From: Mycobacterium marseillense
Lineage (GTDB): Bacteria; Actinomycetota; Actinomycetes; Mycobacteriales; Mycobacteriaceae
Assembly: GCF_010731675.1 (NCBI RefSeq)
Contig: NZ_AP022584.1
Location: 2,604,001-2,668,000 of the forward strand
Reading direction: 5' to 3'
DNA length: 64,000 nt
Shown: piece after piece, positions 36,094-44,869 of the stretch
Position numbering within the stretch: position 1 is the stretch's first letter
How the letters are laid out: each line of letters opens with the position of its first letter
Notes under the pieces: model-generated
What the model was told of the DNA's origin: nothing
Databases searched by the model: none
What the model saw: only the letters and a program-made list of their open reading frames with translations
Made by a program: the position numbers and the translations under genes

Positions 36094-36801
36094 TCAGCTC
36101 AGGCCCAATTCGTGCATCCGGCGGTCGTGCGTCTGCTGCAACCGATCGAAGAACGCGTTGAGCTGGCCCAGGCCGCCGGCACCCGACATCACCAGGTCGA
36201 CGAGCTCGTCGTGGTCGGCCAGCAGGTACTGCGCCTGAGTGATCGCCTCGCCGAACAGGCGGCGTGACCACAGCGCCAGCCGGCTGCGCTGCCTGCCGCT
36301 GGACGTGACGGCGGCGCGAACCTCGGCGACGACGAACTGGGAGTGCCCGGTCTCGGCCAGCGCCCCCCGCACCACGTCGGCGACCTCGTCGGGCAGTCCG
36401 TCGGCGATTTCCAGATACAAATCGGCGGCCAGGGCGTCACCGACATACGTCTTCACCAAGGCTTCCAGCCACGTGCTCGGCATCGTCAGCCGGTGGTAGT
36501 TCTCCAGCGCCGAGACGTACTTCGACATCGCCGACACCACGTCGACGCCGCGGCTTTCCAGCGCGTCGCGCAGCTGCTCATAGTGCTGCATCTCGGCGGC
36601 GGCCATGCTCGCCATCGAAATTCGTCCGCGCAGGTCAGGGGCCATCCGTGCCTCGTCGGTGAGCCGGTAGAACGCGGCGATCTCGCCGTAGGCCAAGACC
36701 GCGAACAACTCGTTGACCCCGGGGTGGTCGGCCGACAATCGTGGAGCCGCCGAATCCTCCACTTGGTCGGTGGAAGAGGGCTGGTAAGAGGGCCGGGTCA
36801 T
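36094..36801 (-). CDS. ferritin-like fold protein (Rv3210c homologue)
   Basis: The 235-residue helical protein resembles the ferritin-like family related to the tRNA hydroxylase MiaE. The first helix pair has AYGEIAAFYRLTDEARMAP and MAAAEMQHYEQLRDAL, which supply the Glu and ExxH diiron ligands. A later LAADLYLEIADGLPDEVADVV and AETGHSQFVV form the second set. An oxidation or hydroxylation role at a diiron centre is therefore likely, but the substrate is not known. It is divergent from rhlE across 277 bases, where AGCTATCATGTAGCT forms a small palindrome near 36853. Confidence 0.85.
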   Translation of the reverse strand: MTRPSYQPSSTDQVEDSAAPRLSADHPGVNELFAVLAYGEIAAFYRLTDEARMAPDLRGRISMASMAAAEMQHYEQLRDALESRGVDVVSAMSKYVSALENYHRLTMPSTWLEALVKTYVGDALAADLYLEIADGLPDEVADVVRGALAETGHSQFVVAEVRAAVTSSGRQRSRLALWSRRLFGEAITQAQYLLADHDELVDLVMSGAGGLGQLNAFFDRLQQTHDRRMHELGLS

Positions 36802-37078
36802 GGCAACACTGTAGTCGGCACGGTCGACGCAAAATGGATGCCAGCGTTCGACCAGCTATCATGTAGCTAGATGGCGGCTTTATTTGTGCCAAAGTTCTTC
36901 CACGCCGCTATCGGCGAAATGTGCGTGCACAGCAGGCCCGCCCGGGCTGGGACCACCCAGCCTGAGCCGGAGCCCGCGACTCGGCGACGTATTCGGAGTC
37001 GGAACTCGTGCGCGCGTGACCGCGACAGAGAAACACCGACACAATCCGATACGTCTTCGAGAGGCTACCTACCCACGC

Positions 37079-38623
37079 ATGACCACACCGACCAGCACAA
37101 CTGAACTGACCCCCCAACCGACATTCGCCCAACTCGGCGTCCGCGACGAAATCGTGCGCGCGCTCGCCGAAAAAGGGATCGAAAGCCCTTTTGCGATCCA
37201 GGAACTGACCCTGCCGCTGGCGCTCGCCGGCGACGACCTGATCGGCCAGGCCCGCACCGGCATGGGCAAGACCTTCGCCTTCGGCGTGCCGCTGCTGCAG
37301 CGCATCACGTCCGGCACCGCGGCACGGCCCCTCAACGGCACCCCGCGCGCGCTGATCGTGGTGCCCACCCGCGAGCTGTGCCTGCAGGTGACCGATGACC
37401 TGGCGCTGGCGGCCAAGCACCTGACCGCCGACGAGGACCGGCGGCTGTCGGTGGTCCCGATCTACGGCGGTCGCCCCTACGAGACGCAGATCGAGGCGCT
37501 GCGCGCCGGCGCCGACGTCGTGGTGGGCACTCCGGGCCGGCTGCTCGACCTGAGCCAGCAGGGCCACCTGCAGCTCGGCGGGCTGTCTGTGCTGGTGCTC
37601 GACGAAGCCGACGAAATGCTCGACCTGGGCTTTTTGCCCGACATCGAGCGCATCCTGCGCCAGATCCCGGTCGACCGGCAGTCGATGCTGTTCTCGGCGA
37701 CCATGCCCGACCCGATCATCACGCTGGCCCGCACCTTCATGAGCCAGCCCACCCACATCCGGGCGGAAGCGCCACACTCGGCCGCCACCCACGACACCAC
37801 CGCCCAGTACGCCTACCGGGCCCACGCCCTGGACAAGGTCGAGCTGGTGAGCCGGGTGCTGCAGGCCGACGGCCGCGGCGCCACGATGATCTTCACCCGC
37901 ACCAAGCGCACCGCGCAGAAGGTCGCCGACGAGTTGGCCGAGCGCGGTTTCGCGGTGGGAGCCGTCCACGGTGACCTCGGACAGGTGGCTCGCGAGAAGG
38001 CGCTCAAGGCCTTTCGGGGCGGCGACATCGACGTGCTGGTCGCCACGGACGTGGCCGCGCGCGGCATCGACATCGACGACGTCACCCACGTCATCAACTA
38101 CCAGATCCCCGAGGACGAGCAGGCCTACGTGCACCGCATCGGGCGCACCGGCCGCGCCGGCAAGACCGGGGTCGCGGTCACCCTGGTGGACTGGGACGAG
38201 CTCACCCGCTGGGCGCTGATCGACAAGGCGCTGGGGCTGGACTGCCCGGAGCCCCCCGAGACGTATTCCAGCTCGCCGCACCTGTACGACGAGCTGGGCA
38301 TCCCCGCCGAAGCCGCCGGCACGGTCGGCGCGGCCCGCAAGGCGCAGGGCGCACGCCGCAGCGGCGAGCGCGCCGGCCCGAAGCCGGCGGGCCAGAAGTC
38401 GGAGAAGACCGCGCGCCGGTCCGGCACGCGGCGACGCACCCGCGGCGGCCAGCCGGTCAGCGGCCACCCGTCGGGCAACGGCGCCGCGAGCAGCAACGGC
38501 GACGCGACCGGGGAAACGCCGGCCGGCTCTCCCCCGGGAAACCCCGGTTCCGGCCGTCGCCGCCGCCGTCGTCGCAAGCCCGCCGAAGGGCATGCGGCCG
38601 CCCCCACCGCGCAAACCAACTAA
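37079..38623 (+). CDS. rhlE: DEAD-box RNA helicase RhlE
   Basis: The 514-residue protein shows all DEAD-box motifs: the Q motif with FAIQELTL, ARTGMGKT, VPTRELC, TPGRLLD, VLDEADEML, FSATMP, the ATDVAARGID segment and HRIGRTGRAGKTG. The C-terminal 100 residues are a basic, disordered tail rich in Arg, Gly and Pro (RRRTRGGQPVSG, RRRRRRKP), typical of RhlE and useful for RNA binding. It remodels RNA and is associated with the mycobacterial RNA degradosome. ATG 37079 (MTTPTSTTELT) matches the remembered M. tuberculosis start; the frame is open upstream to 36884 without homology. A PQQ-like gene follows after 16 bases. Confidence 0.94.
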   Translation: MTTPTSTTELTPQPTFAQLGVRDEIVRALAEKGIESPFAIQELTLPLALAGDDLIGQARTGMGKTFAFGVPLLQRITSGTAARPLNGTPRALIVVPTRELCLQVTDDLALAAKHLTADEDRRLSVVPIYGGRPYETQIEALRAGADVVVGTPGRLLDLSQQGHLQLGGLSVLVLDEADEMLDLGFLPDIERILRQIPVDRQSMLFSATMPDPIITLARTFMSQPTHIRAEAPHSAATHDTTAQYAYRAHALDKVELVSRVLQADGRGATMIFTRTKRTAQKVADELAERGFAVGAVHGDLGQVAREKALKAFRGGDIDVLVATDVAARGIDIDDVTHVINYQIPEDEQAYVHRIGRTGRAGKTGVAVTLVDWDELTRWALIDKALGLDCPEPPETYSSSPHLYDELGIPAEAAGTVGAARKAQGARRSGERAGPKPAGQKSEKTARRSGTRRRTRGGQPVSGHPSGNGAASSNGDATGETPAGSPPGNPGSGRRRRRRRKPAEGHAAAPTAQTN

Positions 38624-38639
38624 CGCCCCACGCTCACGC

Positions 38640-39866
38640 ATGGTCAGACCCGAGCGCCGGACCAAGCGCGACGTCCTGGCCGCCGCGAGCATCGCGGTCG
38701 TCGTCGCCCTGGCCGCGGCCCTGATCTGGTGGACCAGCGACGCGCGGGCGACCAGCAGCCGCCCGGCCGCCGCTCCGGCGCCCAACCCGAGCCCGGCCCG
38801 GCAGGTTCCCGCCGGCCTGAAACAACTGTGGACCGCCTCCAGTCCGGCCACCACCGAGCCGGTGGTGGTGGGCGGGGTGGTCGTCACCGGTGCGGGCGTC
38901 CGGATCGACGGGCGCGACGCCGGCACCGGCCAGTCCCGCTGGAGCTACGCCCGCGACACCAGCCTCTGCGGAGTCTCGTGGCTGTACCGCTACGCCGTCG
39001 GGGTCTTTTCCGACGATCGCGGCTGCGGGCAGGTGAGCACCCTGGACGGCTCCACCGGCCGCCGCGGCCCAGCCCGCAGCGGCTATGCCGACCCGCGGGT
39101 GCGGCTGTCTTCCGACGGCATGACGGTCCTGTCGGTCGGTGACACGCACCTGGAGCTGTGGCGCTCGGACATGGTCCGGATGGTGGCCTACGGCGAGGCC
39201 GACGCCCGGGTGAAGCCGTCGGCGCGGGGGCTGCACTCCGGCTGCAAGCTGATCTCGGCCGCGGCCAGCTCGTCCGCGGTCTCGGTGCTGGAGAGCTGCG
39301 CGAATCAGGCCGACCTGCGGCTAGTGCTGCTCCGGCCCGGCAAGGACGACGACGAACCCCAGCAGCACATTGTGGCCGAGCCGGGCATCGCGCCCGACTC
39401 GGGCGCCCGGGTACTGGCCGTAAGGGACGCCACCACCGCGGTGTACCTGCCGGCGCCCCAACCCCGAGTGGACGTGATCGACGAAACCGGCGCCACCGTG
39501 GCGAGCACCCTGCTGCCCAAGCCGCCGTCGCGCTCGGCGGCGGTCTCGCACGCGGGCAGCCTGATGACCTGGTGGACCGGCGATTCGCTGATGGTTTTCG
39601 ACGTGAACACCCTGGCGCTGCGCTACACCATCGCCGCGGGCGACAAGACGGCGCCGCTGGGCCCGGGCGTGATGATGGCGGGCCGGCTGCTGGTGCCGGT
39701 CACGGGCGCGATCGGCGTCTACGACCCCCTCAGCGGGGCCGGCGAACGCTACATTCCGGTGGACCGGGCGACGAGCCCCCCGCCGCCGGGAGCGCCGGTG
39801 ATCCCGGCCGTGTCGGGATCACGAGTATTCGAGCAGCGCGGCGACACCGTGGTCGCCCTGGGCTGA
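38640..39866 (+). CDS. membrane-anchored PQQ-like beta-propeller protein (Rv3212 homologue)
   Basis: The 408-residue protein begins with a basic stretch and one membrane anchor (VLAAASIAVVVALAAALIWW). An Ala/Pro linker leads to a repeated beta domain with short Gly-Asp-Thr turns (RIDGRDAGTGQSRWSY, VSTLDGSTGRRGP, VFDVNTLALRYTI) typical of PQQ/quinoprotein-like propellers. Cysteine pairs (LCGVSW and RGCGQV) may stabilise the outer domain. Such propellers often act as binding scaffolds in the cell wall; no cofactor ligands are evident. ATG 38640 follows the rhlE stop by 16 bases, so the two are probably cotranscribed. M. tuberculosis Rv3212 sits at the same place, and I recall it being linked to growth or division proteins only vaguely. 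Confidence 0.85.
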   Translation: MVRPERRTKRDVLAAASIAVVVALAAALIWWTSDARATSSRPAAAPAPNPSPARQVPAGLKQLWTASSPATTEPVVVGGVVVTGAGVRIDGRDAGTGQSRWSYARDTSLCGVSWLYRYAVGVFSDDRGCGQVSTLDGSTGRRGPARSGYADPRVRLSSDGMTVLSVGDTHLELWRSDMVRMVAYGEADARVKPSARGLHSGCKLISAAASSSAVSVLESCANQADLRLVLLRPGKDDDEPQQHIVAEPGIAPDSGARVLAVRDATTAVYLPAPQPRVDVIDETGATVASTLLPKPPSRSAAVSHAGSLMTWWTGDSLMVFDVNTLALRYTIAAGDKTAPLGPGVMMAGRLLVPVTGAIGVYDPLSGAGERYIPVDRATSPPPPGAPVIPAVSGSRVFEQRGDTVVALG

Positions 39867-39911
39867 GCGCTTGCGGAGCCGGGACGGCAGTCGCCCATCG
39901 ACGCCACCTTC

Positions 39912-39939
39912 GCCCGTCTTGGCCCGTCTTGGCCCGTCG
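39912..39939. repeat. short tandem repeat, 10-bp unit
   Basis: The unit gcccgtcttg is present twice in full and then once in part (gcccgtc) directly after the other, just before a long inverted repeat. It may vary in copy number between strains. Confidence 0.6.
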
Positions 39940-40033
39940 AGTGTGAATCGTTGGCTTTCGGTGTGAACCTGCGGCGACGACACGCCGACCGGGCACGCCG
40001 CCCCCGCACACTCAAAGCCGTCAGTTCACACTC
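39939..40033. repeat. imperfect 27-bp inverted repeat between Rv3212 and parA homologues
   Basis: The left arm (39939-39965, GAGTGTGAA...GGCTTT...GTGTG) and right arm (40007-40033, CACAC..AAAGCC..TTCACACTC) pair in three blocks of 9, 6 and 5 bases. Short mismatched stretches lie between the blocks, and the central region is 41 bases. It lies between two convergent genes and would form a cruciform or long hairpin. It looks like a dispersed intergenic element of mycobacteria. Confidence 0.65.
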
Positions 40034-40077
40034 AATACGCGCCGCGCCCGGCGCACGCGGCGGGCAGGCGATCGCTA

Positions 40078-40878
40078 CTAGACCTCGACGGCGAACGTCG
40101 GCAACGGCTTGCCGCTCTTCCAGTGCTTGAGCAACGCCGTGGCCAGCTCGCCGTAGGCCGACGCGCCCTTGTTCTTGCGGCCCGCCATCACCGACGAGCC
40201 AGAGGCGCTGGCCTCGGCGAAACGGACCGTGCGCGGAATCGGTGGGGCCAGCACCGGCAGGCTGTAGCGATCGGCGACGTCGAGCAGCACGTCGCGGGTG
40301 TGGGTGGTGCGCGAGTCGTACAACGTCGGCAAGGCGCCGAGCAGGCGGAGCTCCGGATTGGTGATCTGCTGGACATCGGCGACGGTCCGCAGGAACTGGC
40401 CGACGCCACGATGCGCGAGCGTCTCGCACTGCAGCGGCACGATGACCTCGTCGGCGGCCGTCAGCCCGTTGAGGGTCAGCACGCCCAGCGACGGCGGGCA
40501 GTCGATGATCACCACGTCAAACCGGTCGGCGAGTTTGGCCAGCGCGCGCTTGAGCGCGTATTCGCGGCCGGCCCGCATCAGCAGCATCGCCTCGGCGCCC
40601 GCCAGGTCAATGTTGGCCGGCAGCAGCGTCATTCCCTCCGCCGTCTCGACCAGCGCGGCGTTGGGCTCGACCTCGCCGAGCAACACCTCGTGCACGGAGG
40701 CCGGGAGTTTGTCGGGGTCTTGGCCCAGCGAGAAGGTCAGGCAGCCCTGCGGGTCGAGGTCGACCAGCAGCACCCGCTTCTTCTCCTCCACCATCGCCGC
40801 CCCCAGCGAGGCAACCGTGGTCGTCTTGGCGACGCCACCTTTCTGGTTGGCCACCGCCAATACCCGGGTCCTACTCAC
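40078..40878 (-). CDS. ParA/Soj family ATPase (Rv3213c homologue)
   Basis: The 266-residue protein has the deviant Walker A KGGVAKTTT in VLAVANQKGG, DLDPQGCLTFSLG, and VVIIDCPPSLGVLTLNGL, all characteristic of ParA/MinD ATPases that dimerise on DNA or membrane. No parB or parS-like site is adjacent, so it is an orphan ParA; chromosome or cargo positioning is the likely role. GTG 40878 matches the M. tuberculosis length of 266 residues and excludes the unlikely upstream extension. It is divergent from the phosphatase gene at 40992. Confidence 0.92.
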   Translation of the reverse strand: MSRTRVLAVANQKGGVAKTTTVASLGAAMVEEKKRVLLVDLDPQGCLTFSLGQDPDKLPASVHEVLLGEVEPNAALVETAEGMTLLPANIDLAGAEAMLLMRAGREYALKRALAKLADRFDVVIIDCPPSLGVLTLNGLTAADEVIVPLQCETLAHRGVGQFLRTVADVQQITNPELRLLGALPTLYDSRTTHTRDVLLDVADRYSLPVLAPPIPRTVRFAEASASGSSVMAGRKNKGASAYGELATALLKHWKSGKPLPTFAVEV

Positions 40879-40991
40879 CAGCCGCCCGCCCCTCCGCATC
40901 GCCGCGCGTACACAGTGCCATCCTGGCATGTTCGTCCACCATGCGCTTGGGCCCAACCGCCCCCGCATGTCGTCCGGCAGAATCATTCGGT

Positions 40992-41582
40992 ATGGGCTTG
41001 CATGATCACCGCTTGGTGCTGTTGCGCCACGGCGAGACCGAGTGGTCGAAATCGGGCCAGCACACCGGGCATACCGAGGTCGAACTGACCGACGCCGGCC
41101 GGGAACAGGCCCAGCTGGCAGCCGGGGTGCTGGGCGAACTCAAACTTGTTGACCCGCTGGTGATCAGCAGCCCGCGGCGACGCTCGCTGGTCACCGCGGA
41201 GCTGGCCGGGCTGTCCATCGACGAGGTGACCGAACAGCTCGCGGAGTGGGACTACGGCTCGTATGAAGGTCTGACCACCGCGCAAATTCAGGAGTCGGCT
41301 CCCGACTGGCTGGTGTGGACGCACGGCTGCCCGGACGGCGAGAGCGTCGCGCAGGTCAGCGAGCGGGCCGACGCCGCGGTCACGACGGCGCTGCGCCACA
41401 TGGAGTCGCGGGATGTGGTCTTCGTGAGCCACGGCCACTTCTCGCGCGCGGTGATCACCCGCTGGGTCGAACTGCCGCTGGTCGAGGGCAGCCGCTTCGG
41501 CATGATCACCGCCTCGATCGCGGTCTGCGGGTTCGAGCACGGGGTGCGGCAGCTGCGAGCGCTCGGGTTGACCGGTCAGTGA
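40992..41582 (+). CDS. gpm2: histidine phosphatase family acid phosphatase (Gpm2, Rv3214 homologue)
   Basis: The 196-residue protein has the phosphohistidine motif LLRHGETEWS with catalytic His12-13 region, the second His in VFVSHGHFSRAV, and the Arg-bearing ISSPRRRSL. These are the features of the phosphoglycerate-mutase-like superfamily. The M. tuberculosis homologue, named Gpm2 or wrongly EntD, acts as a broad acid phosphatase and not as a mutase. ATG 40992 is chosen; the frame upstream overlaps the ParA promoter. Its stop overlaps the entC start (GTGA). Confidence 0.92.
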   Translation: MGLHDHRLVLLRHGETEWSKSGQHTGHTEVELTDAGREQAQLAAGVLGELKLVDPLVISSPRRRSLVTAELAGLSIDEVTEQLAEWDYGSYEGLTTAQIQESAPDWLVWTHGCPDGESVAQVSERADAAVTTALRHMESRDVVFVSHGHFSRAVITRWVELPLVEGSRFGMITASIAVCGFEHGVRQLRALGLTGQ

Positions 41583-42676
41583 GCAGCGAACCGCCGTTCG
41601 CGCTGTGCGGGCCCACCCAAACCCTGATCGCCGACGGCGTCTTGCGGCGCTACGGCGACGTGGGCGCCGCGCAGGCGGCGCTGCGGTCGAATAAGGCGCC
41701 GATTGTGTTGGGCGCCTTGCCCTTTGACGTCACCAAACCGGCCGCGTTGCTGACGCCGCATGCCGTCAAAGTCACCGAGGGTCCGCCGGACTGGCCGACC
41801 GGCGCACTGCCGCCGGTTCGGGTAGCGGCGGCCCTCCCACCGCCGGGTGACTATCGCGACCGGATCCGCCGCGCCCGCGATCAGCTCGCCGCCGCCGACA
41901 ACCCGCTGCACAAGGTGGTCTTGGCCCGCGCCTTGGAACTGGTGGCCGACGCCCCCCTGGACGCGCGGGCCGTCCTGCGCCGGCTGGTGGCCGCGGACCC
42001 GGCGGCCTACGGATACCTCGTCGACCTCAGCGCCGCCGGCGACGATTACGCCGGCGTGGCCCTGGTGGGCGCCAGCCCCGAACTCTTGGTGGCGCGCAGC
42101 GGCGACCGCGTCGAGTGCCGGCCGTTCGCGGGGTCGGCCCCGCGCGCCGCTGACCCGGACGCCGATCAGGCCAACGGCGCCGCGCTGGCCGCCTCGGCCA
42201 AGAACCGGCACGAGCATCGACTGGTCATCGAGACCATCCGGGCGGCCCTCGAGCCGCTGTGCGACGACCTGTCGATCGCCGCCGAGCCCCAGCTGAGCCG
42301 CACCGCGGCGGTCTGGCACCTGTGCACACCGATCAGTGGACGTCTACGCGATACCTCAACGAGCGCAATAGACTTGGCCTTGGCGTTACACCCCACCCCG
42401 GCCGTCGGTGGTGTCCCGACCAAGGCCGCCGTCCAGCTCATCGCCGAGTTGGAGGGCGACCGCGGGTTCTACGCGGGCGCGGTGGGCTGGTGCGACGCCC
42501 GCGGCGACGGCCGCTGGGTGGTGTCGCTGCGCTGCGCGCAGCTGTCCGCGGACCGGCGCCGCGCGCTGGCGCGGGCCGGTGGCGGTATCGTCGCCGAGTC
42601 GGATCCCGACGACGAAGTCGCCGAGACCACAACGAAATTCGCCACCATACTCAACGCCCTAGAAGTCCGACGATGA
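41579..42676 (+). CDS. entC: isochorismate synthase EntC
   Basis: The 365-residue protein is a chorismate-utilising enzyme. It has LHKVVLARALEL, GASPELLVARSGDRVECRPF with GSAPR, the central HPTPAVGGVPTKAAV, and the end FYAGAVGWCDARGDGRW. These match EntC/MenF, which convert chorismate to isochorismate. In mycobacteria mycobactin salicylate is made by MbtI, so this enzyme more likely feeds menaquinone synthesis. GTG 41579 overlaps the gpm2 stop by 4 bases, and the acetyltransferase ATG overlaps its TGA (ATGA at 42673), so three genes are translationally coupled. Confidence 0.93.
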   Translation: MSSEPPFALCGPTQTLIADGVLRRYGDVGAAQAALRSNKAPIVLGALPFDVTKPAALLTPHAVKVTEGPPDWPTGALPPVRVAAALPPPGDYRDRIRRARDQLAAADNPLHKVVLARALELVADAPLDARAVLRRLVAADPAAYGYLVDLSAAGDDYAGVALVGASPELLVARSGDRVECRPFAGSAPRAADPDADQANGAALAASAKNRHEHRLVIETIRAALEPLCDDLSIAAEPQLSRTAAVWHLCTPISGRLRDTSTSAIDLALALHPTPAVGGVPTKAAVQLIAELEGDRGFYAGAVGWCDARGDGRWVVSLRCAQLSADRRRALARAGGGIVAESDPDDEVAETTTKFATILNALEVRR

Positions 42677-43155
42677 CCCCAGACATCCGCCGCGCCGCAC
42701 CGCGAGATGCCGCCGTGATCACCGAAATGATCCACGCGCTGGCCGAATTCGAGCACGCCGCCGATCAGTGCACGGTCACCGAAACGCAAATCTCCGCAGC
42801 ACTTTTCGGTGACCGCCCGACGGTGTACGGGCACGTGGCGGAGGTGGACGGCGAGGTCGCGGCGATGGCGTTGTGGTTCGTCAACTTCTCCACCTGGGAC
42901 GGCGTGGCGGGCATTTATCTGGAAGACCTGTTCGTGCGCCCGGGATTTCGCCGGCGTGGACTGGGCCGGGCGCTGCTGGCGGCGCTGGCCGGCGAATGCC
43001 TGCAGCGGGGCTACACCCGGCTGTCCTGGGCGGTGCTGAACTGGAACGCCGACGCCATCACGCTCTACGACGGGATCGGCGGGCAACCGCAAAAGGAATG
43101 GACGACCTACCGGCTGTCGGGGCCGCCGTTGGCGGGTCTCGCGGAGTCACCCTGA
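42673..43155 (+). CDS. GNAT acetyltransferase (Rv3216 homologue)
   Basis: The 160-residue protein is a GNAT fold with IYLEDLFVRPGFRRRGLGRALLAAL as the acetyl-CoA motif and LSWAVLNWNADAITLYDGIGG near the C-terminus. The helix with WAVLNWNA followed by YDGIG resembles diamine (spermidine-type) acetyltransferases. ATG 42673 overlaps the entC stop. The last 49 bases overlap the convergent membrane-protein gene. Substrate unknown. Confidence 0.9.
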   Translation: MTPDIRRAAPRDAAVITEMIHALAEFEHAADQCTVTETQISAALFGDRPTVYGHVAEVDGEVAAMALWFVNFSTWDGVAGIYLEDLFVRPGFRRRGLGRALLAALAGECLQRGYTRLSWAVLNWNADAITLYDGIGGQPQKEWTTYRLSGPPLAGLAESP

Positions 43156-43538
43156 CTGCCGGCGGCCCAGCGCACCGCGGCGGGGCTGAACAGCAACCCC
43201 AACACGACCAGCGCGACAAATCCCGCCGGAATCCCGAAGCCGGGCTGGTGTGATCCGACCGCGAGGTACCACGCCACCGGCAGCAAGAGCAGCTGAGTGA
43301 TCACCGCCAACCCGCGACCCCAGCGCCTGCCCAGCATCAGCGCGCGCCCCGCGGCGATCACCCCGGCGCCGACGAGGACGAACCAGCCGGCGGTCGCCAG
43401 ACCGTTGGCCACGTGCTGGTCGGCCCCCGCGATCCCGCGCACCACCAGGACCACGGCCACGATCAGCGCGGCCACCCCCTCCAGCGCGACGATGACGCCG
43501 GCGCGGCGCACGGCGGTCGGGGCGGCTGGCGGCGTCAC
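43107..43538 (-). CDS. four-helix integral membrane protein (Rv3217c homologue)
   Basis: The 143-residue protein has four hydrophobic helices (AGVIVALEGVAALIVAVVLVV, ATAGWFVLVGAGVIAAG, LAVITQLLLLPVAWYLAV and IPAGFVALVVLGLLF) separated by short loops, with a polar tail. GTG 43538 gives the same 143 residues as I recall for Rv3217c. It converges on the acetyltransferase gene and overlaps its last 49 bases, an unusually long overlap of two conserved genes. No function is known. Confidence 0.85.
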   Translation of the reverse strand: MTPPAAPTAVRRAGVIVALEGVAALIVAVVLVVRGIAGADQHVANGLATAGWFVLVGAGVIAAGRALMLGRRWGRGLAVITQLLLLPVAWYLAVGSHQPGFGIPAGFVALVVLGLLFSPAAVRWAAGSQGDSARPANGGPDSR

Positions 43539-43623
43539 AGCGCCAGCGTAGTCAGGGTGGCCGCCCGCCCCCGGCGGTTCCCCCACAGCGTCGCCTTAAC
43601 CGGCCCGCATAAGCTCGTGCTTC

Positions 43624-44589
43624 ATGCGGGCCGTGCTGATCGTCAACCCCACAGCCACTTCCACCACGCCGGCCGGTCGCGATCTGCTGGCCCACGCGCT
43701 CAAAAGCCGGCTGCAGCTGTCCGTCGAACACACCAATCACCGCGGGCACGGCAGCGAACTCGCGCAGAAGGCCGTCGCCGACGGCGTCGACCTCGTGGTC
43801 GTGCACGGCGGTGACGGCACGGTGAGCGGGGTGGTCAACGGTCTGCTCGGCCGGCCCGGCACGCTTCCGACCGGCCCGGTGCCGGCGGTGGCCGTGGTGC
43901 CCGGCGGTTCGGCGAACGTGCTGGCGCGATCGCTGGGCATCTCCCCGGACCCGGTCGCGGCCACCAATCAGCTCATCCAGCTGCTCGACGACCACCAGCG
44001 GCACGGAACGTGGCGCCGCATCGGCCTGATCGACTGCGGCGAGCGGTGGGCCGTGTTCAACACCGGCATGGGCGTCGACGCCGAGGTGGTGGCCGCGGTG
44101 GAGGCCGAACGCAACAAGGGCGGCAAGGTCACCGCGTGGCGCTACATCCGCGCGTCGGTGCCGGCCGTGTGGGCCTATACCCGCCGCGAGCCGATGCTGA
44201 CGCTCGAACTTCCCGGCCGCGAACCCATTACCGGGGTGAGCTTCGCGTTCGTGTCGAACTCCAGTCCGTGGACGTTCGCCAACGAGCGGCCGGTGTGGAC
44301 CAACCCCGGCTGCAGCTTCGAGTCGGGGCTGGGGGTGTTCGCGCCGACCAACCTGAAGGCGATCCCGACCCTGCGGATCGTCCGGCAGATGTTCGCAAAA
44401 CGGCCCACGTTCAACTTCAAGCACCTCGTCACCGAGGACGACCTGCCGTGCGTCCGAGTTACCTCGACCGGAGGCGCCGTGGCCTGCCAGTTCGACGGGG
44501 ATTACCTCGGCGTGCGCGAAACCATGACGTTCAAGTCGGTGCCCGACGCGCTGGCGGTGGCGGCGCCTCCTCAGCAGAAACGCCGCTGA
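43624..44589 (+). CDS. diacylglycerol kinase family lipid kinase (Rv3218 homologue)
   Basis: The 321-residue protein has the catalytic motif VVVHGGDGTVSGVVNGLLG (GGDGT at 62-66), AVVPGGSANVLARSL and the later GMGVDAEVVAAVEAERNKGG, as in DgkB- and sphingosine-kinase-like enzymes. These phosphorylate lipid hydroxyls at the membrane using ATP. No membrane segment is present, so it binds the membrane peripherally. ATG 43624 is 38 bases from the divergent membrane-protein neighbourhood. It lies directly upstream of the whiB1 control region. Confidence 0.9.
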   Translation: MRAVLIVNPTATSTTPAGRDLLAHALKSRLQLSVEHTNHRGHGSELAQKAVADGVDLVVVHGGDGTVSGVVNGLLGRPGTLPTGPVPAVAVVPGGSANVLARSLGISPDPVAATNQLIQLLDDHQRHGTWRRIGLIDCGERWAVFNTGMGVDAEVVAAVEAERNKGGKVTAWRYIRASVPAVWAYTRREPMLTLELPGREPITGVSFAFVSNSSPWTFANERPVWTNPGCSFESGLGVFAPTNLKAIPTLRIVRQMFAKRPTFNFKHLVTEDDLPCVRVTSTGGAVACQFDGDYLGVRETMTFKSVPDALAVAAPPQQKRR

Positions 44590-44693
44590 CCAGCGGCGAC
44601 GCGGAAGGTGTGGCGCACGCGACAAAAAGCTACACCGGAGGTGGCCCGTGAGTGTAGTACAACGGAGTAAGGGCTTGACTACGAGATGATCAA

Positions 44694-44709
44694 AGTGAGA
44701 TAGCCCACG
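44694..44709 (+). promoter_or_regulatory. CRP-type site upstream of whiB1
   Basis: AGTGAGATAGCCCACG fits the mycobacterial CRP (Rv3676) half-sites GTGA-N6-(T/C)CAC. It is the same as the site I remember in the M. tuberculosis whiB1 promoter. A -35-like TTGACA follows at 44725-44730 with a weak -10 (AACGAT near 44747). The site should place whiB1 under cAMP-responsive control. Confidence 0.7.
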
Positions 44710-44869
44710 AGCGAACTCACACTATTGACATCTGTTGAGCCTGTGAAACGATCAAAAGGTTGCATGCAGGGATTTACGTAGGGGCGCGGCCCCTTTTCCT
44801 CTGCACGCGTTAACAGCCGAAGAAATTGGCCGTGCGCCTTGCTGCGCACTCAGTAAGGAGTAAAGACGT

